Shown in pieces: positions 42,660 through 51,846 of a DNA stretch of 64,000 nucleotides; position 1 is the first letter of the stretch; each line of letters opens with the position of its first letter. The notes below the pieces were generated by a model. That model did no database searches, was not told where the DNA came from, and was given only the letters and a program-made list of their open reading frames with translations. The DNA is from JOPF133 sp052144935 (lineage in GTDB: Bacteria; Acidobacteriota; Terriglobia; Bryobacterales; Bryobacteraceae), in NCBI GenBank assembly GCA_052144935.1, contig JBKQPR010000085.1, forward strand, positions 62,001-126,000, in the 5' to 3' direction. The translations under genes were made by a program, and so were the position numbers.

Positions 42660-43529
42660 ATGTATAAGCGATGTTCGGTATGGTTGCTATTCCTCTTGCC
42701 GGTAAACGCACAGCCCGGGATCGTCAGAGGCAAGGTGGAGTGGTGGAACGGCCGGCGTCAGCCGGTGTGGCTCGGCGAGGCGCGGATTGAGGGTCACGGC
42801 AGCGTTCTGGTGAACTTCAATGGAGAGTTTGCCTTCGACTTTGGGGCATTTAAGCTGAAGCCCGGGTTTCCGATCCGTGTGTCCTTCAAGGAGCTTTACA
42901 AAGGGGACCTGAACGTCGTAATACCCTATGGTGGGCAGACCTACGCTCCGGACCCATCTGAGTTCTGGACCTGGAAAGTGGCTGAGGCGAACGAGAAGTT
43001 TGCAGAGAACGGAGTGATCCTCAACGAGCTTTTGGCGGGGGCGACGCTCCACCAGAAGACGTTCGAAGTAGCCGACTCCTGCGGACCAAATTGGAAGGCT
43101 CTGTCCATGGTGGCGCAGCAGACCGGCACGAAACCGAACTTGGAAGACTTTGAGGCGGCGCTGTCACGGATGGGTTATGCGCCGGACCCACCAGAGCCGA
43201 GGAGTCCAGTGTCGGACGCCCGCTGCCGTGCCTGGCGAACCCAGCAGTTCGCCGCTCTCAACCAGAAGCTGCAAACCAACACCAAGGTTCTGACGTGGGT
43301 CCAGGACGATTCCGACTCCGAGGCGTTGGCTCCGATATATATCGACACGGCCGACACGCGGACCCGGCTGGCGGCGATCGACATGAAGGAGGGTCACTAC
43401 GATGCGGCGAAGGAGACACTGGAGAAAGCGATCGCGGACCTGAAACATGCGCCGGGCGCAACGGACAAGAGGGCCGAGGTGCAAACGCTTTATGACACCG
43501 CCAAGCGGCAGGGAATCCTCAAGCAGTAA
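42660..43529 (+). CDS. Secreted unknown protein with TPR-like C-terminus
   Basis: 289 residues. Signal peptide (CSVWLLFLLPVNAQ), a beta-rich N-terminal domain that recalls carboxypeptidase-regulatory-like folds (GIVRGKVEWWNGRRQPVWLG, VLVNFNGEFAFDFGAFKLKP), a middle helical part with a CGPNW/CRAW cysteine pair, and a TPR-like C-terminus (DTRTRLAAIDMKEGHYDAAK, ETLEKAIADLKHAPGATDKR). Function unknown. Its last 38 bases overlap the next gene. Confidence 0.6.
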   Translation: MYKRCSVWLLFLLPVNAQPGIVRGKVEWWNGRRQPVWLGEARIEGHGSVLVNFNGEFAFDFGAFKLKPGFPIRVSFKELYKGDLNVVIPYGGQTYAPDPSEFWTWKVAEANEKFAENGVILNELLAGATLHQKTFEVADSCGPNWKALSMVAQQTGTKPNLEDFEAALSRMGYAPDPPEPRSPVSDARCRAWRTQQFAALNQKLQTNTKVLTWVQDDSDSEALAPIYIDTADTRTRLAAIDMKEGHYDAAKETLEKAIADLKHAPGATDKRAEVQTLYDTAKRQGILKQ

Positions 43530-44472
43530 CAAGCGCGGAACCTGGATCTGCCTGCTGGTGGCATGCGCGTTGCCTGGCGGCGCGGCCCAAACCAGCCCGG
43601 CACCTGCCGAGGCGTCCGGCGTGCCAGTGGAGGGAAGTGTCCAACCGGCGCCGGTCTCGGGCCATAAGCTGCGAATCGAACTCAATGGGGGCCGCGGGAG
43701 CGGGGAAATTCAGCCGGACGGCCGTTTCCAATTTCAGGCCAAGGGCCAGCGCGGCGATGTTGTCCAAGCGACCGTTTGGGATGGCGCCACCCGGCTCCAG
43801 GACACCACCGAAACTCTGGGAACCGGCATCCCGTGGGGGATTCTGCTGCCCGGGCCTCCTCCACCAACGACGGACAATTCGATTCCCCGCGCGGTTTTGT
43901 TTTCGGTAGGCTTCAGCGTGCTGGCCGGCCTTGTGGAACTGACCTCCCGCTCGAAGGCCGACCTGGCCTCTTGTTTTGGAAAATCGCCTTTGCTGTATGT
44001 CGTCCTGACCGGCTGCTTCAATTCGCTGGCCGCGGCGTTGGCGTGCGGACTATTGAAGGACCGGATTCCAGGCGGCCCCTGGCTGGCGCCGATGTTCTAC
44101 GCGCTATTCGGAGTTTTTGCTTTCGAAGGGGTTCTAAGCAATACCAATGTCACCATCTTCCAAAAAGGAGTGCTGGCGTTCGAGGATTGGATCGCCAAGG
44201 CACGCGAACCCGCGGTAGCAGAGGTGCTGGCCAGGCAGACGCAACGTGACAGCGACCGCACTACCAAGCTTGCCCGGCAACTGGTAAAGCTGAGCGAACG
44301 CGACCTGTACACATATGTAATCGAAGCCTTTCCGGACAGCGGCGCGAAACTGATCGACGTTAGCAAGGATTACAGCGCCAAATATGGCACCGATCCCCGG
44401 TTCTACGTGGCGCTGGTGTTTGCGCGAAAATCACCGCAAGCCGCGGTCGCCGCAGCCAGACAGGTGGGGTGA
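43492..44472 (+). CDS. Unknown membrane protein
   Basis: 326 residues from ATG 43492, overlapping the upstream gene by 38 bases. A signal-like segment (GTWICLLVACALPGGAAQ) is followed by a beta-rich stretch (KLRIELNGGRGSGEIQPDGR) and three membrane helices (IPRAVLFSVGFSVLAGLVEL; LLYVVLTGCFNSLAAALACG; APMFYALFGVFAFEGVL), then a soluble C-terminus with a long charged helix (EVLARQTQRDSDRTTKLARQ). The pair with the previous gene is probably one functional unit. No family recognised. Confidence 0.6.
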   Translation: MTPPSGRESSSSNKRGTWICLLVACALPGGAAQTSPAPAEASGVPVEGSVQPAPVSGHKLRIELNGGRGSGEIQPDGRFQFQAKGQRGDVVQATVWDGATRLQDTTETLGTGIPWGILLPGPPPPTTDNSIPRAVLFSVGFSVLAGLVELTSRSKADLASCFGKSPLLYVVLTGCFNSLAAALACGLLKDRIPGGPWLAPMFYALFGVFAFEGVLSNTNVTIFQKGVLAFEDWIAKAREPAVAEVLARQTQRDSDRTTKLARQLVKLSERDLYTYVIEAFPDSGAKLIDVSKDYSAKYGTDPRFYVALVFARKSPQAAVAAARQVG

Positions 44473-44495
44473 TCCACCGCCGGCTGTCCTGCCGA

Positions 44496-44529
44496 TTTCA
44501 GCGGGTGGAGAATTTCAGCGGGTGGAGAA
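44496..44529. repeat. 17-bp tandem duplication across the wHTH stop
   Basis: TTTCAGCGGGTGGAGAA occurs twice in a row (44496-44512 and 44513-44529). The second copy holds the stop codon and final residues of the minus-strand winged-helix gene. A small slippage product. Confidence 0.6.
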
Positions 44530-44781
44530 TAGCGCCTTGGTCTGGCGGCGGGCTGCGAGGCCCTTGGCGCTCAAGAAATAGGTGTTGAAATCGGGTAGTG
44601 GCCCCTCTATGCGCTCGACCAGGCCTCCGTCAGTGAGACGGCTGAGGATCTCGGAGGCAGTCTCCTCCGGCAGCTTCAGATCCACTCGGATGTCCCTCAA
44701 ATCGGCCCTCTTTCTGTCCGCAATGGTCTCAAATACGCGCCGGGTATTATCGTCTGAAAACATTTCGAAAAGGTCAGCCAT
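44515..44781 (-). CDS. Small winged-helix DNA-binding protein
   Basis: 88 residues from ATG 44781. The pattern MFSDDNTRRVFETIADRKRA, LRDIRVDLKLPEETASEILS, RLTDGGLVERI and TYFLSAKGLAARR is a winged helix-turn-helix of ArsR/MarR type, where SEILSRLTDGGLVERI is the recognition helix and wing. It probably regulates itself or the divergent membrane protein gene, whose start lies 136 bases away. Effector unknown. Confidence 0.75.
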   Translation of the reverse strand: MADLFEMFSDDNTRRVFETIADRKRADLRDIRVDLKLPEETASEILSRLTDGGLVERIEGPLPDFNTYFLSAKGLAARRQTKALFSTR

Positions 44782-44916
44782 GGCGATCGTCTCCTTGTCT
44801 GCCGAGGTTCCGGCCGGCCACCACCGGCCCGGGCAATATTGCCCCCCACCATTCCCTATTGTATACGGCCCACGGAATTGGCTGCCGGCGGCCAGTGTGG
44901 TCAAATGGTACCCGTC

Positions 44917-47190
44917 ATGATTCTATACGCCCTAACCATTCTGGTGAGCGCCTTCCTGCTCTTTCAGGTGCAGCCGGTGATCGCGAAAATTATTCTGCCC
45001 TGGTTCGGAGGGTCGGCGGCGGTCTGGACGGTCTGCCTGCTCTTCTTTCAGTTGGTGCTCCTGTTGGGTTACCTTTACGCCCACGCGCTGGTGCGCTATG
45101 TGAAGCCGCGGATGCAGACGATCGTCCACGGCTCGCTGCTGCTGGTGAGCGCCCTGGCGCTGCCGATCTATCCCAAGGTCTCCTGGAAGCCTTCGGGCAC
45201 CGAGGAGCCGGCCATGGCCATCCTGCTGTTGCTGGGCATGACCGTGGGGCTGCCCTATTTCCTGCTTTCCACCACCGGACCGCTCCTGCAGGCGTGGTAT
45301 GCGCGGCGCTTCAAGGGCGTCATGCCCTACCGGCTGTATGCCCTCTCGAACGCCGGGTCGATGTTCGCGCTGATCAGCTACCCGGTGCTTTTCGAGCCGT
45401 GGTTTGGAACCCGCTTGCAGGCCTCCATGTGGTCGTGGGCTTACTGCGTGTTTATCGGGCTGTGCGGGTTCACGGCCCTGCGCTCGGGAAACGCTCCTGT
45501 GGTGGAGGACGTTGCGGCGGACGAGACCGGGCATCGCCCGGGACGGCGGCAATATGTCCTATGGATCGCGCTGCCGGCCTGCGCCTCGGTGCTGCTGCTG
45601 GCCATCACCAACCATCTTTCGCAAAATGTGGCGGCCATCCCGTTCCTGTGGGTGCTGCCCCTGAGCATCTACCTGCTCACGTTCATCCTGTGTTTCGAGG
45701 GCAGCGGCTGGTACCGCCGCAATCCCTACCTGCAGCTTCTGGCGGTGGCCCTGGTCAGCATGGCGTTGGCGGACAGCGTGGACGCGCGCGGCGCCGTGCC
45801 CATCAAGGTGCTGTTGCCGCTGTTTTCGATGGGGCTGTACACCTGCTGCATGGTGTGCCACGGAGAGCTGGCGCGGCTGAAACCGCATCCCCGCTACCTG
45901 ACGCATTTCTACCTGATGATTTCGGCGGGCGGGGCTCTGGGCGGCGTGCTGGTGGGGCTGGTGGCGCCGCACGTATTTAACGCCATGTACGAATTCGAAC
46001 TGGGCCTGATGTTCTGCGGGCTGCTGACTCTGCTGGTGCTGTCGGGCGACGAGGAGGCGGCCTGGTACCGCGGCCTGCTGCCTCCCGTGCGCCTGACGGC
46101 GGCGGCGGTGGCGGCGGGCCTGGCGGGTTACTTCGTCTACGACGCGCGCGGCCGCCTGATCGCCGTGGGCACGTCGGTGGTACAGCGGTTTTACAAGAAA
46201 TTCGAAGCGCCCGACGATTTCCAGGTCACCATGCTGCTGATCATGCTGTTCATCGAGGCGGTGCTGGTGCTGACGGCCCTGCGCCTGGGAAAGGTGCGTT
46301 TCCAGTGGTTGGCCTTCACCGCCGAAACCCTGCTGCTGCTGCTGGTCGGCTACCTGGGCTTCCAGAGCCGCCAGATGACCAGCGGCTACCGGCTGAACGT
46401 ACGGAACTTCTACGGCGCCTTGCGGGTGCGGGATTCCGGCCCCGCCAGCGATTTCGACGCCACCCGCACCCTGACCAACGGCACCATCAACCACGGGGAG
46501 CAGTTCCTGAACTTCGCGCGGCGCGACCTGCCCACCACTTATTACGGTCCCAATACGGGGGTCGGGCTGGCCATTCGCGACAAGCAGAAGAGCGGGGCCA
46601 TCCGGGTGGGGGTGATCGGGCTGGGCACCGGGACCATCGCGGCCTACGGGCGGCTGGGAGATTATTACAGGTATTACGAGATCAACCCGCTGGTCAAGGG
46701 GATTTCCCTGGGCCAGCAATTTACGTTCTTGACGGACTGCAAGGCCCTGCACGATGTGGCCATGGGCGACGCCCGCCTCTCGCTGGAGCGGGAGCTGGAG
46801 CGGAACCAGCCGCAGAATTTCGACGTGCTGGCGGTGGACGCCTTTACCAGCGATTCCATCCCCGTACACCTGCTCACCAAGGAGGCCATGGACCTTTATT
46901 ACCGGCATTTGCGGCCCAACGGCATCCTGGCGGTGCATATTTCGAACCGCTACCTGGACTTGCAGCCGGTGCTGGCGGGCGAAGCCAAGGCCACCGGCAA
47001 GCTGGCGCGCACGGTCGATACCGAGGACGACGATTCGCAGGACGTATTCGGGGCCACCTGGGTGCTGCTGACCTCGCCCGCCAGCGGATTCGACGACGAC
47101 CTTCGGAGCCATTCCGCGGAAATCGAGCACAAACGCACAGTGCGGCTGTGGACCGACGACTACAGCAACCTTTTCCAGATTCTGAAATAG
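44917..47190 (+). CDS. Membrane-bound spermidine-synthase-like protein
   Basis: 757 residues from ATG 44917 (44905 is an alternative). The N-terminal 490 residues hold about 12 hydrophobic helices (MILYALTILVSAFLLFQVQP, TVCLLFFQLVLLLGYLYAHA, MAILLLLGMTVGLPYFLLST). The C-terminal 270 residues form a spermidine-synthase-type Rossmann domain: VGVIGLGTGTIAAYGRLGDY (SAM-like nucleotide site), FDVLAVDAFTSDSIPVHLLT and GILAVHISNRYLDLQPVL. Such fused proteins are common in environmental bacteria; the donor and acceptor are unknown. Aminopropyl transfer is only the family default. It is divergent from the winged-helix gene. Confidence 0.88.
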   Translation: MILYALTILVSAFLLFQVQPVIAKIILPWFGGSAAVWTVCLLFFQLVLLLGYLYAHALVRYVKPRMQTIVHGSLLLVSALALPIYPKVSWKPSGTEEPAMAILLLLGMTVGLPYFLLSTTGPLLQAWYARRFKGVMPYRLYALSNAGSMFALISYPVLFEPWFGTRLQASMWSWAYCVFIGLCGFTALRSGNAPVVEDVAADETGHRPGRRQYVLWIALPACASVLLLAITNHLSQNVAAIPFLWVLPLSIYLLTFILCFEGSGWYRRNPYLQLLAVALVSMALADSVDARGAVPIKVLLPLFSMGLYTCCMVCHGELARLKPHPRYLTHFYLMISAGGALGGVLVGLVAPHVFNAMYEFELGLMFCGLLTLLVLSGDEEAAWYRGLLPPVRLTAAAVAAGLAGYFVYDARGRLIAVGTSVVQRFYKKFEAPDDFQVTMLLIMLFIEAVLVLTALRLGKVRFQWLAFTAETLLLLLVGYLGFQSRQMTSGYRLNVRNFYGALRVRDSGPASDFDATRTLTNGTINHGEQFLNFARRDLPTTYYGPNTGVGLAIRDKQKSGAIRVGVIGLGTGTIAAYGRLGDYYRYYEINPLVKGISLGQQFTFLTDCKALHDVAMGDARLSLERELERNQPQNFDVLAVDAFTSDSIPVHLLTKEAMDLYYRHLRPNGILAVHISNRYLDLQPVLAGEAKATGKLARTVDTEDDDSQDVFGATWVLLTSPASGFDDDLRSHSAEIEHKRTVRLWTDDYSNLFQILK

Positions 47191-47290
47191 AGGTAACATA
47201 CAAATAGCCGCGTCCGTTTTCTCAAACAGAGCTTTGAGTCTGTTATTGAAGCCGCCGATGTTGTATTCTGAACATGGCCGAGGACAAAAA

Positions 47291-50200
47291 ATGGACGCCG
47301 CTAAAACTCGATTTACACCGAAACATGCTCTTCTTCTAGTTGCCGCGCTGATCGCCGCCGCGGCTCCCGCGCAGGCGCAACTGCAGGTGAACGGCGCCAG
47401 CACCACTACCGTCACGCTCGGATCGCAAGCCAGCTCGGTGGCCGTCACCAGTTCAACGGGGGCGGCGATCACCTACGCCGTCGGCGTGAGCTATGGCAAC
47501 GGGCAAGGGGGCTGGTTCCTGGTGTATGACGGCTCCAACGCCTCAGTTAGCAGCGGGTCTGCGGAAACCACCGGGACGCAGGCCGGTGGGACCCTGAATA
47601 TTCTAATCCATATCGCCGGCGGGGCCTCCACGTCAGGCGCCATCACGCTGACTGACACAAGCAACGCTTCGGATGTCGCGACGATCACGGTGAACTTCGT
47701 TCCCAGCGGCGGCACCGGGGGCGGGACGCTCACGGCGAGCCCGAGCTCGGTGTCGTTTTCGACCACCCCGACCTACGGCGCGCAGAGTTCCTCCCCGGTA
47801 GAGCTTACGAATAGCAGCGCGGCGACGATCACCGCAACCCTGTCGTTCTCCGTCACGTCCGCCTACCTGACGCTCTCGACAGGCACTCCATACACTTTTT
47901 CGGTGTTGCCGGGGTCCAATTTCTCCTTCTCTGTGTACGGGGCTCCGGATACTCCTACCGGCACCTACTCGGCCACCATCCAGGTCGTGCCCAACAACGG
48001 GGCGGCGGCTCTGTCGATCCCGGTTACGTATACCTCGGGTTCGGGGACTGGGACTTCGGTTAGCCCCAACTCCTTCACGTTGAACTACCCCAACGGACCC
48101 ACTTCGCAGGCGGTGAGCGTGACCACCACCGCCACGGACAGCTACTACTCGGCCGTTGTGTCGGCCAGCGCCCCATGGCTTTATGTGGGCAGCAGTACGA
48201 GCAGTTGCGGAATCTCGAGCACCTACGTAAGCTCCGGTAGCCCGTTAACGGTCTGCTTGAACACCTCGGTGGTTGGGTCGTACTCCAGCGGGACCCAGGG
48301 CACCGTGACTGTGACTGGCTATCCGTCCGGCACACAAGCGACGGTGACCGTTACCCTAAATGGGTCATCCAGCGGCGTAGTGACGATTTCGCCGTCCAGC
48401 GTGACCTTCAACCTTCCCGCGGGCACTACCGCCCAGCAGGCGTCCACGGTGTATTTGACGACCGCCTACTCCAATGTCACCTACTCTGCCTACACGACCA
48501 CGACCACTGGCGCCGGCTGGCTGTCTCTTACCTCGTATGGCGGCACGTTGACCGGCAGCAACGTGAGCAATTCCCTGACGATTTTGGCCAACCCCGGCGT
48601 TGTCGGCTCAGGCACGTTCTCCGGAACCGTCTACCTTACCTATAGCGGTGCCTATTCCGGAACCGCGCAGATTTCGGTCACGCTGATGGTGGGATCGTCG
48701 ACCGGTACCGGAACCGGCGGGCTGGTGGCGCCCACTTCACTGGCGTTTGCCTACCAGATCGGCGGGTCGACGCAGAACACCTCGAGCAGTATTCTGGTGA
48801 ATACGACGGGATCCTGGAGTGCCAGCGTTTCGAGCATCACGACCTCCCAGCAGTGGCTGCAGGTGGCCACGTCCGGGAGTGCGGGGCAGCCCGTCACGGT
48901 TCAGGTGAACGCGGGGGGACTTGCGGCAAGCACCTACAGTGCGGATATCACGGTCACCACCACCAACAGCGGTAGCGCGGTGGTTCCGGTCACGCTGACG
49001 GTCAGCAACAGCATGGTGGCCACCACCTACCCCTCGACGATTCAGTACGGCTCCTACACCCCCGGGACCGGGGTTCCTAACCCGGCCAGCACCGTCTACG
49101 TATATGCCAGCGACGGGTCGGCGCAAACGGTGACCGCTACCCCATCGGCGGGCTGGATCACCGCGACCCTTCAGACTGCGAGTCCGACCACACCGGCAGC
49201 TTACCTGGTGACGCTCAATCCGAGCGGGCTGCCCAACGGATTGAATACCGGTTCCATCACCTTCTCGGTTACCAATGCGTCGGACGCCTCGTGGGTGGTG
49301 CCGGTGGCCATCATCGTGAGTGGCAGCACGGCCACCAGCGGACCGCTCACCTTCAGCGCCAGTTCTCTGGCGTTCAATACCACGGTTGGAGGTACGGCTG
49401 CCAGCCAGACGCTGACCGTGAGTTCTACGACCGCCCCGAATTTCACGGTTTCGGCCACCAGCAGCTCGGGATGGTTGATCGTGACGCCTAATAACCAAGT
49501 CCTGACCCTTCCCCAGAACCTGACGGTTTCGGTGAACACCGCCGGACTGGCGGCCAATTCCTACACCGGGTCGCTCAACTTCCTCGCCAACGGGGTGACC
49601 CAGTATGTGCCCGTGACCCTGTCGGTGGGGACCAGCACCGGCAGCGGGCTGACGGCCAGCCCCACTTCGCTGAGCTTCAGCTATACGGCAGGCGGCGCCG
49701 CGCCCGCCGGGCAAGCCGTTACCGTGACGGCCAGCAACGGGGGCTATATCGCTTTCACGGCGGCCGCCAGTACCTCGAGCGGCGGCTCGTGGCTATCCCT
49801 AACCGTGGGATCTGCCACGCAGATAACCACGCCATCGAGCTTTACCGCCAGCATCAACACCACGGGCCTGGCGGCGGGGACCTACCAGGGCAACATCGCG
49901 ATCACCAACGCGACAAACGGCGGAGTGGTCAACATCCCGGTCACCCTCACGGTAACCGGCGCGCCGGCGATCACGGCTTCGCCCACCACCCTGAGCTTCG
50001 CCTATACCGCGGGCGGAACGGCCCCCGGCGGCCAGACCGTCAGCGTGAACGGCACGGGGACCTTCAGCGCCTCAGCGTCCAGCAGCGGCAACTGGCTGTC
50101 GGTTTCACCCACATCGGGGACTTCCCCGACAACCGTGACCGTCGCGGTGAACCCGGCCGGTTTGACGGCGGGGACCTATAACGGGTCCGTCACTGTGACC

Positions 50201-50998
50201 GGATCGGGAACCTCCACCGGTTCCACCACCGTGACCGTGAGCCTGGTGGTGACGGCGCCCCTGCCCACCATCACCCAGATCTCCAACGCTGCCAGTTACA
50301 ACAGCGGAGCGATTTCGCCGGGCGAACTGATTACCATATTCGGCACCGCCCTGGGACCGGCGACCCCCGTGGGCCTCACCCTGACCCCGACCGGCACGGT
50401 GTCCACCATCACCACCGCCGCCAACGGCAGCGTTCAGGTGCTGGTGAACGGTATCGCCTGCCCGCTGATTTACGTGTCGAGCACCCAGGTTTCGGCGGTC
50501 GTGCCGTATGCCGTCAGCATCTTCCAGACGGCCCAGGTGTACGTGAGCTTCCTCGGGCAGAGCTCCAACGCGATCGAGGAAACGGTGGCCACCACGGCGC
50601 CGGGGTTGTTCACGGCCAACTCATCGGGCACCGGACCGGGGGCCATCCTGAACCAGAATGGCAGCCCCAACTCGCCTTCCAACCCCGCCGCCAAGGGCAG
50701 CGTGGTGACGCTGTACGTGACCGGCGAAGGCCAGACCAGCCCGGCGGGAGTCACCGGGTCGGTAACCCAGGCCCTGGCGACCCCGCCCTACACGCCGGCG
50801 CCGCTGCTAGCCGTGGCGGTGCTGATCAATGGCGGGGGGACAACCATCCAGTTTGCCGGGGAGGCGCCGGCGATCATAGCCGGCGTCATGCAGGTCAACG
50901 TGGTAATTCCGCCTGGGACGCCCACGGGCGCCATGCCGGTGTCGGTCTCCATAGGCGGCAGGTCGTCGCAGAACGGCGTCACGGTGTCGGTACAGTAA
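47291..50998 (+). CDS. Giant secreted BACON-repeat protein with TIGR03437 C-terminal domain
   Basis: 1235 residues from ATG 47291. A signal peptide (HALLLVAALIAAAAPAQAQ) is followed by about ten Ser/Thr/Gly-rich beta-sandwich repeats of BACON type, each with a SPxSLSF-YxxGG opening and a closing VPVTLTV: for example SPTSLSFSYTAGGAAPAGQA and SPTTLSFAYTAGGTAPGGQT. The last 220 residues are the TIGR03437 domain (AASYNSGAISPGELITIFGT, PLIYVSSTQVSAVVPYAVS, VVTLYVTGEGQTSPAGVTGS), seen mainly in Solibacter-like bacteria. It is probably an extracellular or surface adhesin-like protein. It directly precedes the secretion cluster, a possible export route. Confidence 0.9.
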   Translation: MDAAKTRFTPKHALLLVAALIAAAAPAQAQLQVNGASTTTVTLGSQASSVAVTSSTGAAITYAVGVSYGNGQGGWFLVYDGSNASVSSGSAETTGTQAGGTLNILIHIAGGASTSGAITLTDTSNASDVATITVNFVPSGGTGGGTLTASPSSVSFSTTPTYGAQSSSPVELTNSSAATITATLSFSVTSAYLTLSTGTPYTFSVLPGSNFSFSVYGAPDTPTGTYSATIQVVPNNGAAALSIPVTYTSGSGTGTSVSPNSFTLNYPNGPTSQAVSVTTTATDSYYSAVVSASAPWLYVGSSTSSCGISSTYVSSGSPLTVCLNTSVVGSYSSGTQGTVTVTGYPSGTQATVTVTLNGSSSGVVTISPSSVTFNLPAGTTAQQASTVYLTTAYSNVTYSAYTTTTTGAGWLSLTSYGGTLTGSNVSNSLTILANPGVVGSGTFSGTVYLTYSGAYSGTAQISVTLMVGSSTGTGTGGLVAPTSLAFAYQIGGSTQNTSSSILVNTTGSWSASVSSITTSQQWLQVATSGSAGQPVTVQVNAGGLAASTYSADITVTTTNSGSAVVPVTLTVSNSMVATTYPSTIQYGSYTPGTGVPNPASTVYVYASDGSAQTVTATPSAGWITATLQTASPTTPAAYLVTLNPSGLPNGLNTGSITFSVTNASDASWVVPVAIIVSGSTATSGPLTFSASSLAFNTTVGGTAASQTLTVSSTTAPNFTVSATSSSGWLIVTPNNQVLTLPQNLTVSVNTAGLAANSYTGSLNFLANGVTQYVPVTLSVGTSTGSGLTASPTSLSFSYTAGGAAPAGQAVTVTASNGGYIAFTAAASTSSGGSWLSLTVGSATQITTPSSFTASINTTGLAAGTYQGNIAITNATNGGVVNIPVTLTVTGAPAITASPTTLSFAYTAGGTAPGGQTVSVNGTGTFSASASSSGNWLSVSPTSGTSPTTVTVAVNPAGLTAGTYNGSVTVTGSGTSTGSTTVTVSLVVTAPLPTITQISNAASYNSGAISPGELITIFGTALGPATPVGLTLTPTGTVSTITTAANGSVQVLVNGIACPLIYVSSTQVSAVVPYAVSIFQTAQVYVSFLGQSSNAIEETVATTAPGLFTANSSGTGPGAILNQNGSPNSPSNPAAKGSVVTLYVTGEGQTSPAGVTGSVTQALATPPYTPAPLLAVAVLINGGGTTIQFAGEAPAIIAGVMQVNVVIPPGTPTGAMPVSVSIGGRSSQNGVTVSVQ

Positions 50999-51016
50999 GG
51001 CCGCTTTCATGGCGGC

Positions 51017-51139
51017 TGCGGCCACGGATTCACCGCCGAGACGCGGAGGACGCAAGAGAAAGCGCGGAGGAAACTCTCCGGATTCCTCTCCGCGTTTCCT
51101 CTGAGTCCTCCGTGTCTCGGCGGTGAATCCGTAGCCGCA
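51017..51139. repeat. Long palindrome, copy D
   Basis: The outer 35 bases (51017-51051 with 51105-51139) pair with two mismatches. The core is CACCGCCGAGACGCGGAGG on the left and CTCCGTGTCTCGGCGGTG on the right: the change from GCGG to GCCG is matched on the other arm. The flank beyond the core (TGCGGC-ACGGATT) also pairs. It lies between the BACON protein and lolA genes. Confidence 0.92.
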
Positions 51140-51189
51140 ACCCGCGACGGGGCGGTTTTTGCATCGCCATTACACGTTTTGGGCTGCTG

Positions 51190-51843
51190 TTGCGTCAAAG
51201 AAGCGTGAGGGTACTTCGGCTATCCGTTGGAGTGCTGGCGGTGTGGGCATTCGCCGCCGATGTGCCGCTGAGTGATCGACTGCACGGCGTGGAGAACCGG
51301 TACAACCACGCCAAAACCCTGCAAGTCCTTTTCACTGAGCAATATACGCCTACAGGCAGGGCCCAGCGTACGGAGTCTGGCGCGCTCCTGCTGCGCAAAC
51401 CGCTGCGCATGCGGTGGGACTATTCGCAACCCAAAGGCAAGCTTTTCGTCTCGGACGGCAAGTACCTCTGGCTGTACACCCCGGCGGAGAACCGCGCCGA
51501 GCGCATGCCCCTCAAAGAGAGCGACGATATGCGCGTGCCGCTCGCCTTCCTGCTGGGCAAGTTGAACTTCGAAAAGGAGTTCCGGAATATACAGTCGCAC
51601 CAGGAAGGGCTCGATTTCAGGATTACGGCGGAACCGAAGTCGGACGACCTGCCGTACTCGTCGGTGGAATTCGTGGTGGCGCCGGACAGCCATATCAAAA
51701 CCGTCACGGTGACGTATTTCGACCATTCGGTGCTGAGTTACGCCTTCGACCAGGAGAAAATGGACCCGCCGGTGAATCCCAACGCCTTCCAGTTCGAGTT
51801 GCCCAAGGGCGCCGAACTGGTGGAATCGGGGCAGGAGCAATAG
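51190..51843 (+). CDS. lolA: LolA-like outer-membrane lipoprotein carrier
   Basis: 217 residues from TTG 51190; GTG 51205 is an alternative. Signal peptide (LRLSVGVLAVWAFA), then the LolA half-barrel: LQVLFTEQYTPTGRAQRTES, GALLLRKPLRMRWDYSQPKG, KLFVSDGKYLWLYTPAENRA. LRMRWDYSQPKGKLFVSDGK is the best-known family stretch. LolA chaperones lipoproteins across the periplasm to the outer membrane. Its place at the head of the gsp-type cluster, three bases before gspF, suggests co-expression with the assembly system. Confidence 0.85.
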   Translation: MRQRSVRVLRLSVGVLAVWAFAADVPLSDRLHGVENRYNHAKTLQVLFTEQYTPTGRAQRTESGALLLRKPLRMRWDYSQPKGKLFVSDGKYLWLYTPAENRAERMPLKESDDMRVPLAFLLGKLNFEKEFRNIQSHQEGLDFRITAEPKSDDLPYSSVEFVVAPDSHIKTVTVTYFDHSVLSYAFDQEKMDPPVNPNAFQFELPKGAELVESGQEQ

Positions 51844-51846
51844 CTT

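Noticed and set aside
45559..47472. 637-codon minus-strand frame opposite the spermidine-synthase-like gene
   Set aside because: Same shadow effect of high third-position GC; it also crosses into the next gene's promoter area.
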